Shown here: in pieces, positions 13,327 through 24,589 of the stretch
Numbering within the stretch: the stretch's first letter is position 1
Layout: each line of letters starts with the position of its first letter
Assembly: GCA_022577435.1 (NCBI GenBank)
Contig: JAKOON010000011.1
Span: 14,596,818 to 14,660,817, forward strand
Source of the DNA: Embiotoca jacksoni
Taxonomy: Eukaryota; Chordata; Actinopteri; Embiotocidae
Length of the DNA: 64,000 bases
Reading direction: 5' to 3'
Notes under the pieces: generated by a model
Seen by the model: the letters and a program-made list of their open reading frames with translations, nothing else
The model's database searches: none
Told to the model about the DNA's origin: nothing
Program-made: the position numbers and the translations under genes

Positions 13327-15503
13327 TATAAAGTATTGGCTTCTACTCATCTTTCAGTTCATGAGCTCCTTTTCTTCAATAATGCACAACTACTACACTG
13401 TGTAAACATTATCCTAGAATTTGTTTTTGAAGATGTTAAAGGAACAAAGTGGCACCGCTTAAATCGATCCATTCAATAACTTGTGTGCTTGTTTTTTTTG
13501 TGTTTTAAAAAAGGGTGTGTGTTGACTAATAGACTACTACTTTAGCCCAATACTGTCGTTGTGAACATAGCTAGTATACCTTGATTAAATACAATTTGCT
13601 AATAAGAAAAAATGTCCTGTATGCAGCATCATATACTGATTAAAATGGCATTTCGTGTTTGATTTTGCACTGATTATTAATATTCTTTGCACCTCAGCGG
13701 AGATGACTTGCTCAAAGCACTTGTTGTTAAATAGAGTTCAAAAGGATGTTTTTATTTTTGTTATCTTTTTTGGTTTAAGCTATTATATAGTATATTTTTG
13801 TTACTTTATTTAGTCTGGGATGTGTTTGTTTTTTTGAGGCACAGAAAAGACAAGCACAAAAGCAGAGAGGCCATAGGGATGAAGGAAAGTACCTTTGAGG
13901 AGGACAGTGGTAGCTGTAACATGTTTTGTCAGAGTGTGTGTGTCAGCAAGTCACCATAAACTAAGTATTAGACTGTTAAAAGTCTCTTGTACTCGTCCTC
14001 CCCAGCCGAGGGAACACTGTGACAGTTCTTCAGAAAAGCGGTCCCCGTGTTGAAGGACTGCAACCGTTCGCAGCTTGTCCAAAACAGAAATAAAAAAACC
14101 TCCACAGAAGTAAAGTTGGAAAACAAACCAACATCTAAATGTGCCTTAAGTACACACAGATAAATACACTACAAAGGGCACGCGGCAAGTCAGACTTTCA
14201 GGTGAACTGTTTTTTTTACACACACAGATAGAGGTCTAGTCAAATGGGCAAACAGTGTTAACAAGCAAATCTCCAATCCTTAACGACCATCTCACCCAAC
14301 ACTTGCTCAGGGGCGATTGCACTGGCATGATCACATTAAGCTCCCTGTAATCTCTGCAGTAGATGAAGGCTACTTAACAAGCTGCCTTAAGCTCTTCAGC
14401 AGGCTCTCTGTCAACCACTGCGAGCCCACAGCGTGCGCAGACGGACATCCTGACTGACAGACCAGAACACAGGAAAGAATCAACACAAGCACTCCAAAGC
14501 TGATTCTGGGAGATTTAAAATTTGGCATGTGACCGAGTGGAAAATAGAGGATGTGCCAATAGCTTATTAGCTCCTGGCATATGCACGCTGTGAGCACACT
14601 ATGTTTATATGTTTGGTGCTTTGGCAACATATGTCCCTCGTTGATGCTCTGTACCGACTTACCAACTACCTGGAGATAATTGCTAACATCTTCAGAGAGT
14701 GATCAATACATCAGCCATAAGAAGCAGATGGAAGAGATATTCAAGGCAAGACATAAATGCAGAGTAGAGTAACAAAAAAGTTAAAATAAATGAATTAATG
14801 AAGCAAGCTTTGAGGCTAATAAAATCAGCTCCAAAAGCTGCCTCATACCTCCTTTCATTGACTCACGATGGATCAAAACCGAGTGCTGGAGGAATTGCTA
14901 ACAATTTGATTACATTGTTAAGAATATTGATGATATGGTGACAAATTCAACAGTCTGATGAAAGCACTCATAAATCCACAGCAGTCTGCACAATTGCTAT
15001 CTTCAAAGAGGACTGAAAACATCTGTTGGTGCATGTTTTATAATCCTATCAGAAAGACAGATGTGCTCTGAACACAGCAGCAGCAAATAAGAACAGAAGG
15101 AGAGACACGCACAATCCACAAACACTCTTTCTGTCTCCCTCCATGTACCACTCACACACACACACACACATGCAAACATAATTTCTGCATTTACATATAG
15201 GCTACTTAAGCAAAAAGATTATTCTTGGCTTTCAGCAGTAACCTAATTCCTATAACATTGTATAAACACAAAATCTGGTTTTCGTTTTTTTTGGGTTAAA
15301 GGATTAAGAAAAACTGGGTTAACACAGGTAGATTTCCGCTAAGACTTGTAAACATTCTTTTAAAATCTGTGCGTGGGCAAAGACCCTGGGCAGTACAAGA
15401 CTTTTGGACTTATAGCATCACTGGCAGCAGGGTGCCGAAATAAAAGAAGATTAACTGATTCATTCTCTACGTCAAAAATAACTAAACAAATAAAACAGGG
15501 TCC

Positions 15504-15524
15504 TTTTTTTTTTTTTTTTTTTTT
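15504..15524 (+). repeat. Poly-T tract
   Basis: A run of about 21 T bases, which in the sense of fibcd1 is an intronic A run. Confidence 0.9.
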
Positions 15525-16524
15525 AAACAGAATAGGACTACTTCACAATTAATAGTAGGTTACTTGTAAGCAACAATAATAATTAAAAAAAAAATAGTCT
15601 ACAGGCAGGTTAGCGGCTATACGATAACGTTAGCATGCTAACATTTATCAGTTAAGTACCAAGGACAGTGGAGGCCAGCGCAGAAGTCTTTAACTTTGCA
15701 GATTTGATTTTTCGCTTGTAAGAAATTGAGGATAATCTGGGCACACAATTTTGTATATAGCTAACAGCGGATTTTTGACCTGCTGCCTGTGCTGGAGGAA
15801 ATGTCCGGAAATCACCAAAGTCGTTCACGTGAGCCCTAATTTTTGTACAAAACTCAATAGAAATCCTTATTCAGATATTTGGTCAGGACCAAAGTGGTGA
15901 ACTGACAGATTGGCCTCGCTGTCCCTGTAAGGCATGCTGCATGACTAAAAAAATGCATTTAAATTCTTGGGTTTGAAAATGTGACAAGGGGCAGATTATA
16001 AATTTGATGATTTATGAAAACTAGACTCCTTTAGCCCATGTGCTGTGTTGTAAAAAAGCAAAAAAGAGTTTTCACTGTAACATATTTCTGAAGTGAAAGT
16101 AATGAATTTCACTGGTTAAGGTTTTACTCAGTATAAAACATCCAAACATATACAGGGCCATCAGCAGCAATGCTGGGAGTCCTATTTGTGTGCCTGCTCA
16201 TGTAACAGAAAGGAAATCTAAAATCGGTGACTGTTACTGCAGCAATCCTCCTACAGCTGTCTCACCTTTCCCCACAAAGCCTGCACCCAGCCCCAGCTAA
16301 TGGCACTAATATCCTAGAGGACGTCTGACACTGCCTGCGATAATGCTACCGGTAGACAGCTCACACTCTCTCTCGGCACCACAATAATACCTCCTCATTG
16401 CGGTTACTGAAGGTACAATTAAATGTCTGCATCCTTATTAAGAAAAGTAAATAGCAAATACATTAACATCTGATTAGTTGCAGTCAAATACACTGAATCT
16501 AAACATTCGAAAAAGCAATGATTG

Positions 16525-17640
16525 AATCTCATTTATTTGGAATATACAGCGCGTTTAAATAATCACAGGTGACTAAAGTGCTGTACAAATTATAGGTGAA
16601 GGCAAAACAACAGCAAATGTAACGATGGCCATTAAAAAGGAAAAAAATAATACTAAAAGACACAAAAATACAAATGCAATGCCATATCAAAATATGTGTC
16701 TAAATGTAAAACCGAAAACAGAATAAAACTTAAGATTAATTTACAAATATAATAAATAATATAATACGAAGAGCACTAAGTAACCTAAGACAATTGAAAA
16801 CATGTACATCTTAAATTATGTGAATGAAAGCTTAATAAGATTATTGTAAAAGCTTTAGAGCCGGCACCTCAAAGGCATATATCCTTTACCCACTAGCCTA
16901 GATCTTGGAACCATTAAACACACATGTTCTAAACGGCCTAAAGACGGAGTAGCATCAGTGAAGTTCTGTAATGTACTGGGGTGCCAACCAACACATGATG
17001 TTATAAACGAATGAAAGAAAATTTGATTCGATACTGTTTTTACAGGTAGCCATTAAAGAGATGCCAGCACTCTCGTAATCTTTTAAGTTCATAGGTGCAT
17101 TCTGCACCGGCTGCAGGCGAGACACAGAGGTTTGGCCGCTCCCCAGGTACGCTGATTTGCAATAATCCAGCCTCGAAGAGATTAATGAAGTAACACTCTT
17201 CTTATAATTAAGGAAGAGGAGGGAGGGGATCAGTCTAGTCGTGTTTCTCATCTGAAAATAGCAACCTTTTTCAGTGGAGTTAATCTGTTTGCCAAAAATC
17301 TGAACCAAGATGACCTCAAGATTACTGATGTAGGCGTGAAAGTTCAGTGTCCCTGAGCAGCTCACTGTGTAGCCCTGTCTTGTTGTCCTTCAGCTGAATA
17401 TATCTATTTTTTTTTTGCCAACCAGCATTTCACATACTGAAGACAATTAAGGATGGGTGTATAAGAGTTAGACTCCCCCGGATTCAATGGAAGGTATATT
17501 TGCGTGTCATCGGCGTATCGGTGAATCATGTTCTGAACAAAAGTAAGACTGTACTCTGAAGTTTTCAATTTTCCTGCCTTACAAAATATGCAGAGATAAG
17601 ACACAACTGCAGAAACATCCTTCCTGGATTTTCTTTATTT
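16525..17640 (-). mobile_element. Degenerate LINE (L2/CR1/Rex1-type) with reverse-transcriptase remnants
   Basis: Read on the minus strand, 17404-17604 encodes HRYADDTQIYLPLNPGES, carrying the reverse-transcriptase YADD catalytic motif. After a break of about 40 bases, 16955-17365 encodes a continuation with INSTEKGCYFQMRN, SLISSRLDYCKSAYLG, RLQPVQNA and LAPQYITEL. This is the ordered C-terminal signature of fish L2/Rex1-like polymerases. Stop codons and frame changes show it is dead. Beyond the coding part, 16535-16600 reads (minus) as GTACAGCACTTTAGTCACCT followed by an AAATAAATGA-like end, matching the usual 3' tail of these elements. It is 5'-truncated, as is typical of LINEs. The exact family was not determined. 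Confidence 0.85.
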
Positions 17641-18438
17641 TTTTTGGTCAAACCAATAAACTAACATATGAAATATTGAAGAACCTCTGAACCAGATAGA
17701 GATATGGAAAAGCCTATAACCGTACATTTTGAAATGCTCAAAAGGCACTCCAAGCCTCTAAAGGAGTGATACAACATGCACACAATCCTACATTCAATCT
17801 GAAACTTTTACATTTCAGTTCTTAGCTGAATTGAATATTTGAGAGTGATTGCAGTGCTTCTGATAAAAGCCCCATTTGATAATGCAGCCCCACACTGCAC
17901 TCTGATATATCTACTCTCATTCATTATTTATGCCGTGGTCATTTTTAGTCCCTTCCTTTTAACAAATAAAATAGTAATAATAGAAGACATTACCCTAAGC
18001 CGCGAGGTGGTATTTAAATGGTATTTGAAATCTCCCTTTTGCTGAAACAGGTAGACCACTTGCCCAGAGGATTACTTTAGTCAGGGGCTTGTGTACATAT
18101 TTGAGTATTTGTGTCTCACATGAAAACACATTTACTGTATGTAAACATGTATGTTTTGTTTGATTCTCTGTACATGTTGTTTTGTCGCGATACTGTAGCT
18201 CATTGTTATCGCCCGATTCAGTTTCTAACGGTAGGTACAATGTGTGGTTTGTGTGTGTTTGTATGTGCGTGTTTCGGGGCTTTGGAGCCTAGTAATGACA
18301 ACTCTTTTCTTTTATGTCCTATCTGACATCATTCCGCCTACCTTTGTGGTCCAACAGTCTCCAGGGCATGAGTTATGCCTGTGGAGAAATACTGACCAAT
18401 TTCCTTTGACAACCATTCGCATCGACCTGTATTCATGT

Positions 18439-18498
18439 CTCTGTCTCTTTCTCTTTCTCTTTCCCTTTTTCTTTTTCTTTCTCTTTCTCTTTCCTCTC
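18439..18498 (+). repeat. (TTTCTC)n pyrimidine microsatellite
   Basis: An imperfect hexamer tract, pure pyrimidine over most of its length. It is purine-rich on the fibcd1 sense strand. Confidence 0.9.
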
Positions 18499-20413
18499 AA
18501 ACAGACACTAATAACTTGCAAATACATATTTGTATGCATACACATACTGTATCTACACAGCATACAGGTATATATGTGGGATTGTTTTGTTTGCTGACAG
18601 GATGGTGTCTCAGTCTATTTTAAGTAGCTGCTGCAATTAGGCTACCATTTACTCCACCCACCCCGGCCCTACCCAAGATACACAGCTTGACACACATTTT
18701 AATTTCATGACTCTAACAGCTGACAAAACAGTTGTGAGTTTAAAACTAATCACCATATTTTACAGCATTTTTTTAGTATGCATCGTCTTAATTTTGGCAT
18801 AATGGGTTTCTCCCTGAAACAAACACTCTTAAATAGATGTGATCTGGCTCATGGGTCTGTCACAAACACCTCACATTGTGTTATTGGTAGCATTACTCCA
18901 GCGTAAGATCGTTCTGTAGGCTTCTTGACTTAAGAAAAATACAACCTCATATACTATGTAATCTGAGTCATTATGCCATAGAGAATGTTCTGTGCACTCA
19001 CTGCAAGAACCTCATATTCTACATTACCATCCTATCCTTACTGTCAAGAAAAATGCAATACTTATTACTTCAGATTTGTCTTTCTTATCCTTCCACCCCA
19101 CTAATACATTTACATTATGTCCCTGCCCTTTTCTGCCTCGATCTCTGAACGAACTCGATAGATGTGGTAGATCGTCGTCATCTTTTTTCCGAAACCCCAG
19201 GGGGAAACAGCTCCACGTTAACACTTAAACCATTCAGCGAAAACTAATGATGAGGCAACACTGTAAGGGAATCTGGCATTGATTGATTTATAGTTGGGAT
19301 GGTTGCGTGGAAAAACGACTCCGTGGGTTTTTATTATGCGGTGCATAGTATCTTAACCGAGCTACTCGGATTTTAAAAGCTCATCTCTCATTCATGAAGT
19401 TGGAAACAGTGGCATCTGTGGGTGGCTGCGTTGGGTTTGGTTTGGTTTGGACTGTTTGACTGTGAGTCATGCACGACATTATGGAAAATAAATTCTTTGA
19501 TCATGCTGCCTTTTTGCCATTTTTTTTGTGCCATTTTCTTAAGAAATGCAGCCAACCTTATGGGGCATTATGACAGCGAGGCGTAACCCTCCACATCTAC
19601 CCATACATTAACACGCCCACACGTTGGTGATCTTCGGTGAACTTAGATACATGAAAACATGAAAAAAATATTCTCCTTAAGGTCATCATTGGTTGATTGA
19701 TGCTACATCTAAATCTAGATTACTTAAAACAGCTCTATTATCTCCAAGTCTCCCTGAGGGCCATCGTTTTACTGCAAATACAACAGAACTGAATGTTTTT
19801 TGCAGGCCTCATCTGAATTAAGGCATTTCCTAGTGTGTGTGGGGAAACATTTTATTGCTGTTCAACTATTATGTGTCTCACTTTCACGCTCACTCTCCTT
19901 ATCAGATTCTGATGTTTTCATCAAGCCCTCTTTCTTCTTGGTCTCTTCTGAGTCCCGTCGCTCCCTCCCTTCCTTCATCCAAGTAACCTGCTCATCTCGC
20001 AGTCTGTCTGCTGCAGTCTCCGCAACAGTGCTTCGGTATGTCAAAGTATGCTAATGAGGTGGCAGCATAAGGCTCATTCCTTATTTAAGATCAGCCGTCA
20101 GACAGACAGTAAGCTACTCAACGCACCGAGCTTCCTGTCCTACCTGCCGCTGTTGGATCGCACCACGGTGATCTCTTAATGAGTCTCAAGCGTTATCACA
20201 ATCAGCTCAACACACCATGCAGGATCAGCAAGGGCTGTATCATCACTTCAATCTCCACAGCGTATGTAAATCCTTTTATAGGACAATATGTAAACACCAC
20301 ATGCTTAACACTTGCAATTTTTGGAAAACTCCAACATGAAAAGCAGACTCACCAGTTATCCCTCTGCGTTGGTGTCCCCTTTTTTTTTTTTTACCCCAAA
20401 CGCTAATTCATGC

Positions 20414-20514
<101 letters not shown>

Positions 20515-20653
20515 TTTACCCACTGACAGGCTGGTATGTAGCTCTATTCCATCATGCTGTGCTAAGCACTCTGGCACTCTGGCACTCTTGGTTTATTTGA
20601 TGATAAGGGCACGACCTTGCCTATCTCACACGGTTAGTCACCAATTTAAAAGT

Positions 20654-20654
<1 letters not shown>

Positions 20655-20728
<74 letters not shown>

Positions 20729-20746
20729 CACACACACACACACACA
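20655..20746 (+). repeat. (CA)46 microsatellite with one CG interruption
   Basis: The CA run is broken only by CG at 20721-20722. Confidence 0.97.
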
Positions 20747-21264
20747 ATTCACTGTTATACTGATTAAACAGTGACTTAAGCTGAAATTGGATCTGTGTTG
20801 CAAGTGTTTGAAGTAGATGTGCAAAGTAAACTAAGGCAGGGATAATCTCTTTATAGAATACATACTTAAAGTGATACTTGTTTTTACTCTGCTTCTTATT
20901 TCTATTATGAGGCTTGACGTTATGTGTAATTATTGAAGAAGTCCTTAAAGCATGTGGAAAACTTTTCATGCAGCTTGCACCATTTCACGTGACCTAAAAG
21001 TAACAGAAATGATTTTCCAAACAGTTTGTTGTTCAGAATTTTTCCAATTCGTCCCTGAATAGTTTCCGACATTGGCCCCTAGATTATGCATAATTAAAAT
21101 GCATCACAACCTACAAAAAAACACAAGTTGTAATGGATTTGTGTAGCTGAAATTTCAAACTCTTTACAAGGTGTTAGTTCTCTATTTGTATCTGCTCTGC
21201 TTTCCCAGAAGACTTTTACACTATATTTCAGAATAAAGGGGAATGAAGGGCTCTAACCAGTAAG

Positions 21265-21265
<1 letters not shown>

Positions 21266-21359
<94 letters not shown>
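21266..21359 (+). repeat. (TG)47 microsatellite
   Basis: A pure TG run of 94 bases, in opposite orientation to the two CA arrays 0.5-0.9 kb to its left. Confidence 0.97.
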
Positions 21360-21360
<1 letters not shown>

Positions 21361-22436
21361 ACGGTGAAATACAGCTAAACTTCCCTTCCAAATATAACTT
21401 CAAACAGCTCTGTGTCAATGTTTGTTCACCTCGCTGTCTCTCATTCCCAAAAGACACAGCGCTTCCAGTATACAGTCTCACTTAAACAGTGATGTTTACT
21501 TTAGCGAGGCCAGACGACTGACAGATGTTTGATCAAGGAAGAACAGAAACGAGCTTGGAGAAACTCTAAATATCTTTCCCCGTGCTTCCTTCTTAGAATA
21601 CATAATCCTTTAAAAATATTGTCGCACAAAGAGAGCAATGCAACATTTACAAACGCAAAACATAAAGAGGTCAGGACATTTTTTTCGACTAACGGAAACC
21701 GTTTCTTTTTGTGAGTTTGAAGCATAGTGACAAATTGGTTTGCACATAAAAGCGGCAGCTGTATTTCAATACGCTGGCTATGCATTTTGTCTTTCCTATA
21801 TTTCCTGCATGCAATCTGGAGAGACATCTCAGCATCAGCAGATAAATTCAATTATAGTCAGTTTTTAAATCTCCTCCCTGGCTATAATTGCACAGTTTAC
21901 TTCGTCGATACAAAAAGTGTCACCAGGATTCATTGTATATTTTGTTGTACTGTTTTAGTGGCTTTCTTTGTCTTGCTCCTCACTCTACCTGTTGACTTTA
22001 TTGCTCGAAATATGACCAATATTTATTCTGTATTTTGAATGAAAAACAAAAAATAATACAGTTTTCAAACAAGTCCACTTGAGTGTAAGATCTCCTAAGA
22101 TCTCCGATGAGACGGTTTTAGATTGACACACAAGGCAGTACAAATGTATGAGAATAAAAACAGTGTATAACCTAATGCATTAGATAACTGACTTGAATGG
22201 AAGTAATGTTACAGGGACAAAGACTCATGCTCAGTGAATCATTTATATTTTGGGGATTTTTAGAACATAAAAGCAGATTCGTACAACTAGACACGGTGGA
22301 AAAAACAACAAGGCCTTCAATTCTCTTACATTTTCCTGTTTTCATCTTGATTATAACCTCTCATACGGATGTAGAGGCTGAGTGAATGCTCCCACTTTAG
22401 GGAGATGCCCAGCTTAAGAGCTTTACGTGTGCTTGA

Positions 22437-22460
22437 GTGTGTGTGTGTGTGTGTGTGTGT
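22437..22460 (+). repeat. (GT)n tract just inside the intron after the first FReD exon
   Basis: This is a short GT run. On the fibcd1 sense strand it is (CA)n beginning about 38 bases downstream of the donor at 22498. Confidence 0.9.
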
Positions 22461-22498
22461 CAACTGTAATGCATGTGTGTGTTTTTCCTCTGACTCAC

Positions 22499-22635
22499 CG
22501 TCCAGCCTCCTCCATCTGTGGTCATGTCACAGTAGACCTGGAAGCCTGCAGGGTGGTGAACGGGGAACACGGAGTAGATGCCATCTTCCCTCTGACCACT
22601 GGCGTACAGATCACCGCAGTCGCGGGGACGCGAGC
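22499..22635 (-). CDS. fibcd1: FIBCD1 first fibrinogen-domain (FReD) exon
   Basis: This 137-base exon has acceptor ...CACCTATCCCCAG at 22636 and donor ACG/GTGAGT at 22499/22498. Its first two bases complete the glycine codon begun in the previous exon. It encodes SRPRDCGDLYASGQREDGIY, then SVFPVHHPAGFQVYCDM and TDGGGWT. This is the N-terminal subdomain of a fibrinogen-related domain: a first Cys in RPRDC, the YxVYPxxxxGFxVYCDM pattern with the second Cys, and the hallmark TDGGGWT. Human FIBCD1 reads SRPRDCLDVLLSGQQDDGVY and so on at the same place. It ends in phase 0. A (GT)n tract lies about 38 bases into the following intron (22437-22460). Confidence 0.95.
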
Positions 22636-24071
22636 CTGGGGATAGGTGAAAGTAGTGAGACATTAGATAAATTAGGAACAATATGGACTGCAAAGGGGGA
22701 GAGAGTGCTCTTGTGCGCTCGTCACACTTTGTCCTCTGTTTGCAGCCAAACACTCGCGAGGCATATAGATACAAGAAAAACATGAAGGAACAGTTGCAGC
22801 CTTGTGTTACAAAAGTTTTTTTTACTGTCAGAATTAACCAAATTTTTCTGTTTGGAAAAAGAAAAGATAACTCTTGTTAAGCAGAATAAAAAGGCAATGA
22901 CAAACAAGGGAATGGTTGTGTTGAGAGGAAAGACAGATGATGAGATGGATGGGCGGGCGATAGATGAGAGTGGGACAGCAGAGGAAGTGTGGCAAAGAGA
23001 AAAAAAGACGTGAAGCAAGTAGGTCAAAGTGAAGATAGAAAGGCACGAGGGTTGGAGCAGAGAGAGAAGAAGCAGATATACGGCACTGAAAAATTAGTTT
23101 ATACAAGTTGTATGAGGGAATCAAAGATGAAAAAAAGACAGAAGGAAGTTGGAGAAGAAGTGTATCTTTGTGAGGAGATGCTGTGTATACATTTGAGAGA
23201 TACAAAACAAAGAGACAGAAAGAGGGAAGAGTGTATAACAGAATTCAAGAGGAGTCAGTGAAGAGAGGAGGTGACAGACAGAGCTTGTAAGCTACAGCAG
23301 AGCAGAACAGTAGCACCCTTGTCTGCGACTTAGAAGCTCGACTTACACGAGGGATACAAAAATCTATTCCCCAGGAAGCTGGAGAGGAACTCTGTGATGA
23401 GGACAGCGTCGTAGATTATGCATGCCAGCTTTCACCGGGTCAAACGCCGGAATTTAAAACAGCCAGGAGAGTTCTTAAAAAGGCCATACAAGATTATTTC
23501 TTTCTTTTACAGTCCCTGCACGATACCAAATGTTTGCTCTCCCTGAAGCTTTTCCGTTCCTCCACGTAAGCTTCGGCTAATAAGCTCCAACTTCCATCGT
23601 CACACATAAACGGTAACATTTCCCACTTCTTCTTTTCATTACAAGAAAGTGAAGCTGTCTAGGTTCCATGGGACATAAAAAAAAAAAAAGAGACTATCAT
23701 AGTTATTTGAGAATTTGGTCTTTTATAACAAGGGCTTTCATAGTTTTTCAGTTTAATGATCCCTTACAGCAGGAAAAATGTTCTTCCAACGAGCCCCTTC
23801 ATTGATCATACTAATGTTTCACGTCCACTTTTGCTTGGTCCGGCTTCATAACGATGTCTGCAAGCAATTTCACACAATGGCATTCAATAGAAGCAATGCC
23901 GTGGATGGGAGTCATTAATTCTTCAATCACTTGTGCGAGGGAGAACTTGCTACTGACTGGTAAACCATTGTACTTTCTACCAAGCTTGCCAAAGCTTGCA
24001 GAGAGGGGCAGAGTTTACATTCAGACCTGTAGATGCAGCCCGTTCACATCCGCAACGTGTCATATACCAAT

Positions 24072-24589
24072 CCAGTATCACGGCAAAGTGTGAAACAGGC
24101 ACGCCGGTCCACTACAGCAAAACGTGAAATAGCCCTGCTTTGGCGTGTCCAGGCGTGAAACTTACACGTTTCAAAAGCGTGAAACTTACACACGTAAATA
24201 TCATGTGATGATATGACCGTGGTCCTGCAACAGCAGCAATAAGGGACATTTTTTGGTAGTATCAGGAGACAGGATTAGTGGCTTGGTGGGATTAGTCATA
24301 GACTGCCGTATAGGTTTGAATCCCGGAGGTGACAACATTTTTGTAGAGTTGTTTTTTTCTCCTAAACGCAACCATGTTGTTATTTTTCCCTAACTCAAAC
24401 CCCCATGTGTTTTATCTATAAGTTGCATTTTCCTGTAAATCACATGGTTCTATGCATGCAGTAGGTTTCATTTTTGTCCACTACAGGAGAACGTGTAACT
24501 TTCACTCCTAGACAAGCCAAAGCATGGCTATTTCACATTTTGCGGTAGTGGGCCAGCGTGTCTATTTCACGTTTTGATGTGATATCGGG
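24072..24589. mobile_element. Inverted-repeat DNA element (MITE-like), arms of about 97 bp
   Basis: Positions 24072-24168 and 24492-24589 are imperfect inverted copies. The left arm contains CACTACAGCAAAACGTGAAA, then TAGCCCTGCTTTGGCGTGTC. The complement of the right arm contains CACTACCGCAAAATGTGAAA, then TAGCCATGCTTTGGCTTGTC. Each arm also carries two related copies of a 'caaaRcGTGAAAtag' unit. The unique centre (about 320 bp) has no coding capacity. It includes tRNA promoter-like boxes at 24279-24289 (TGGCTTGGTGG) and 24313-24323 (GGTTTGAATCC). I did not identify a target-site duplication. The arrangement fits a non-autonomous foldback element; the superfamily is unknown. Confidence 0.7.

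Noticed and set aside
16261..16330. Minus-strand sequence ending GGGGAAAG/GTGAG as a possible exon
   Set aside because: The donor-like site is good, but every frame upstream has an early stop or no similarity to the missing FReD exons.
22722..23205. Overlapping minus-strand frames just upstream of the first FReD exon
   Set aside because: They lie in the intron before the acceptor at 22636 and show no similarity to FIBCD1 or another family.
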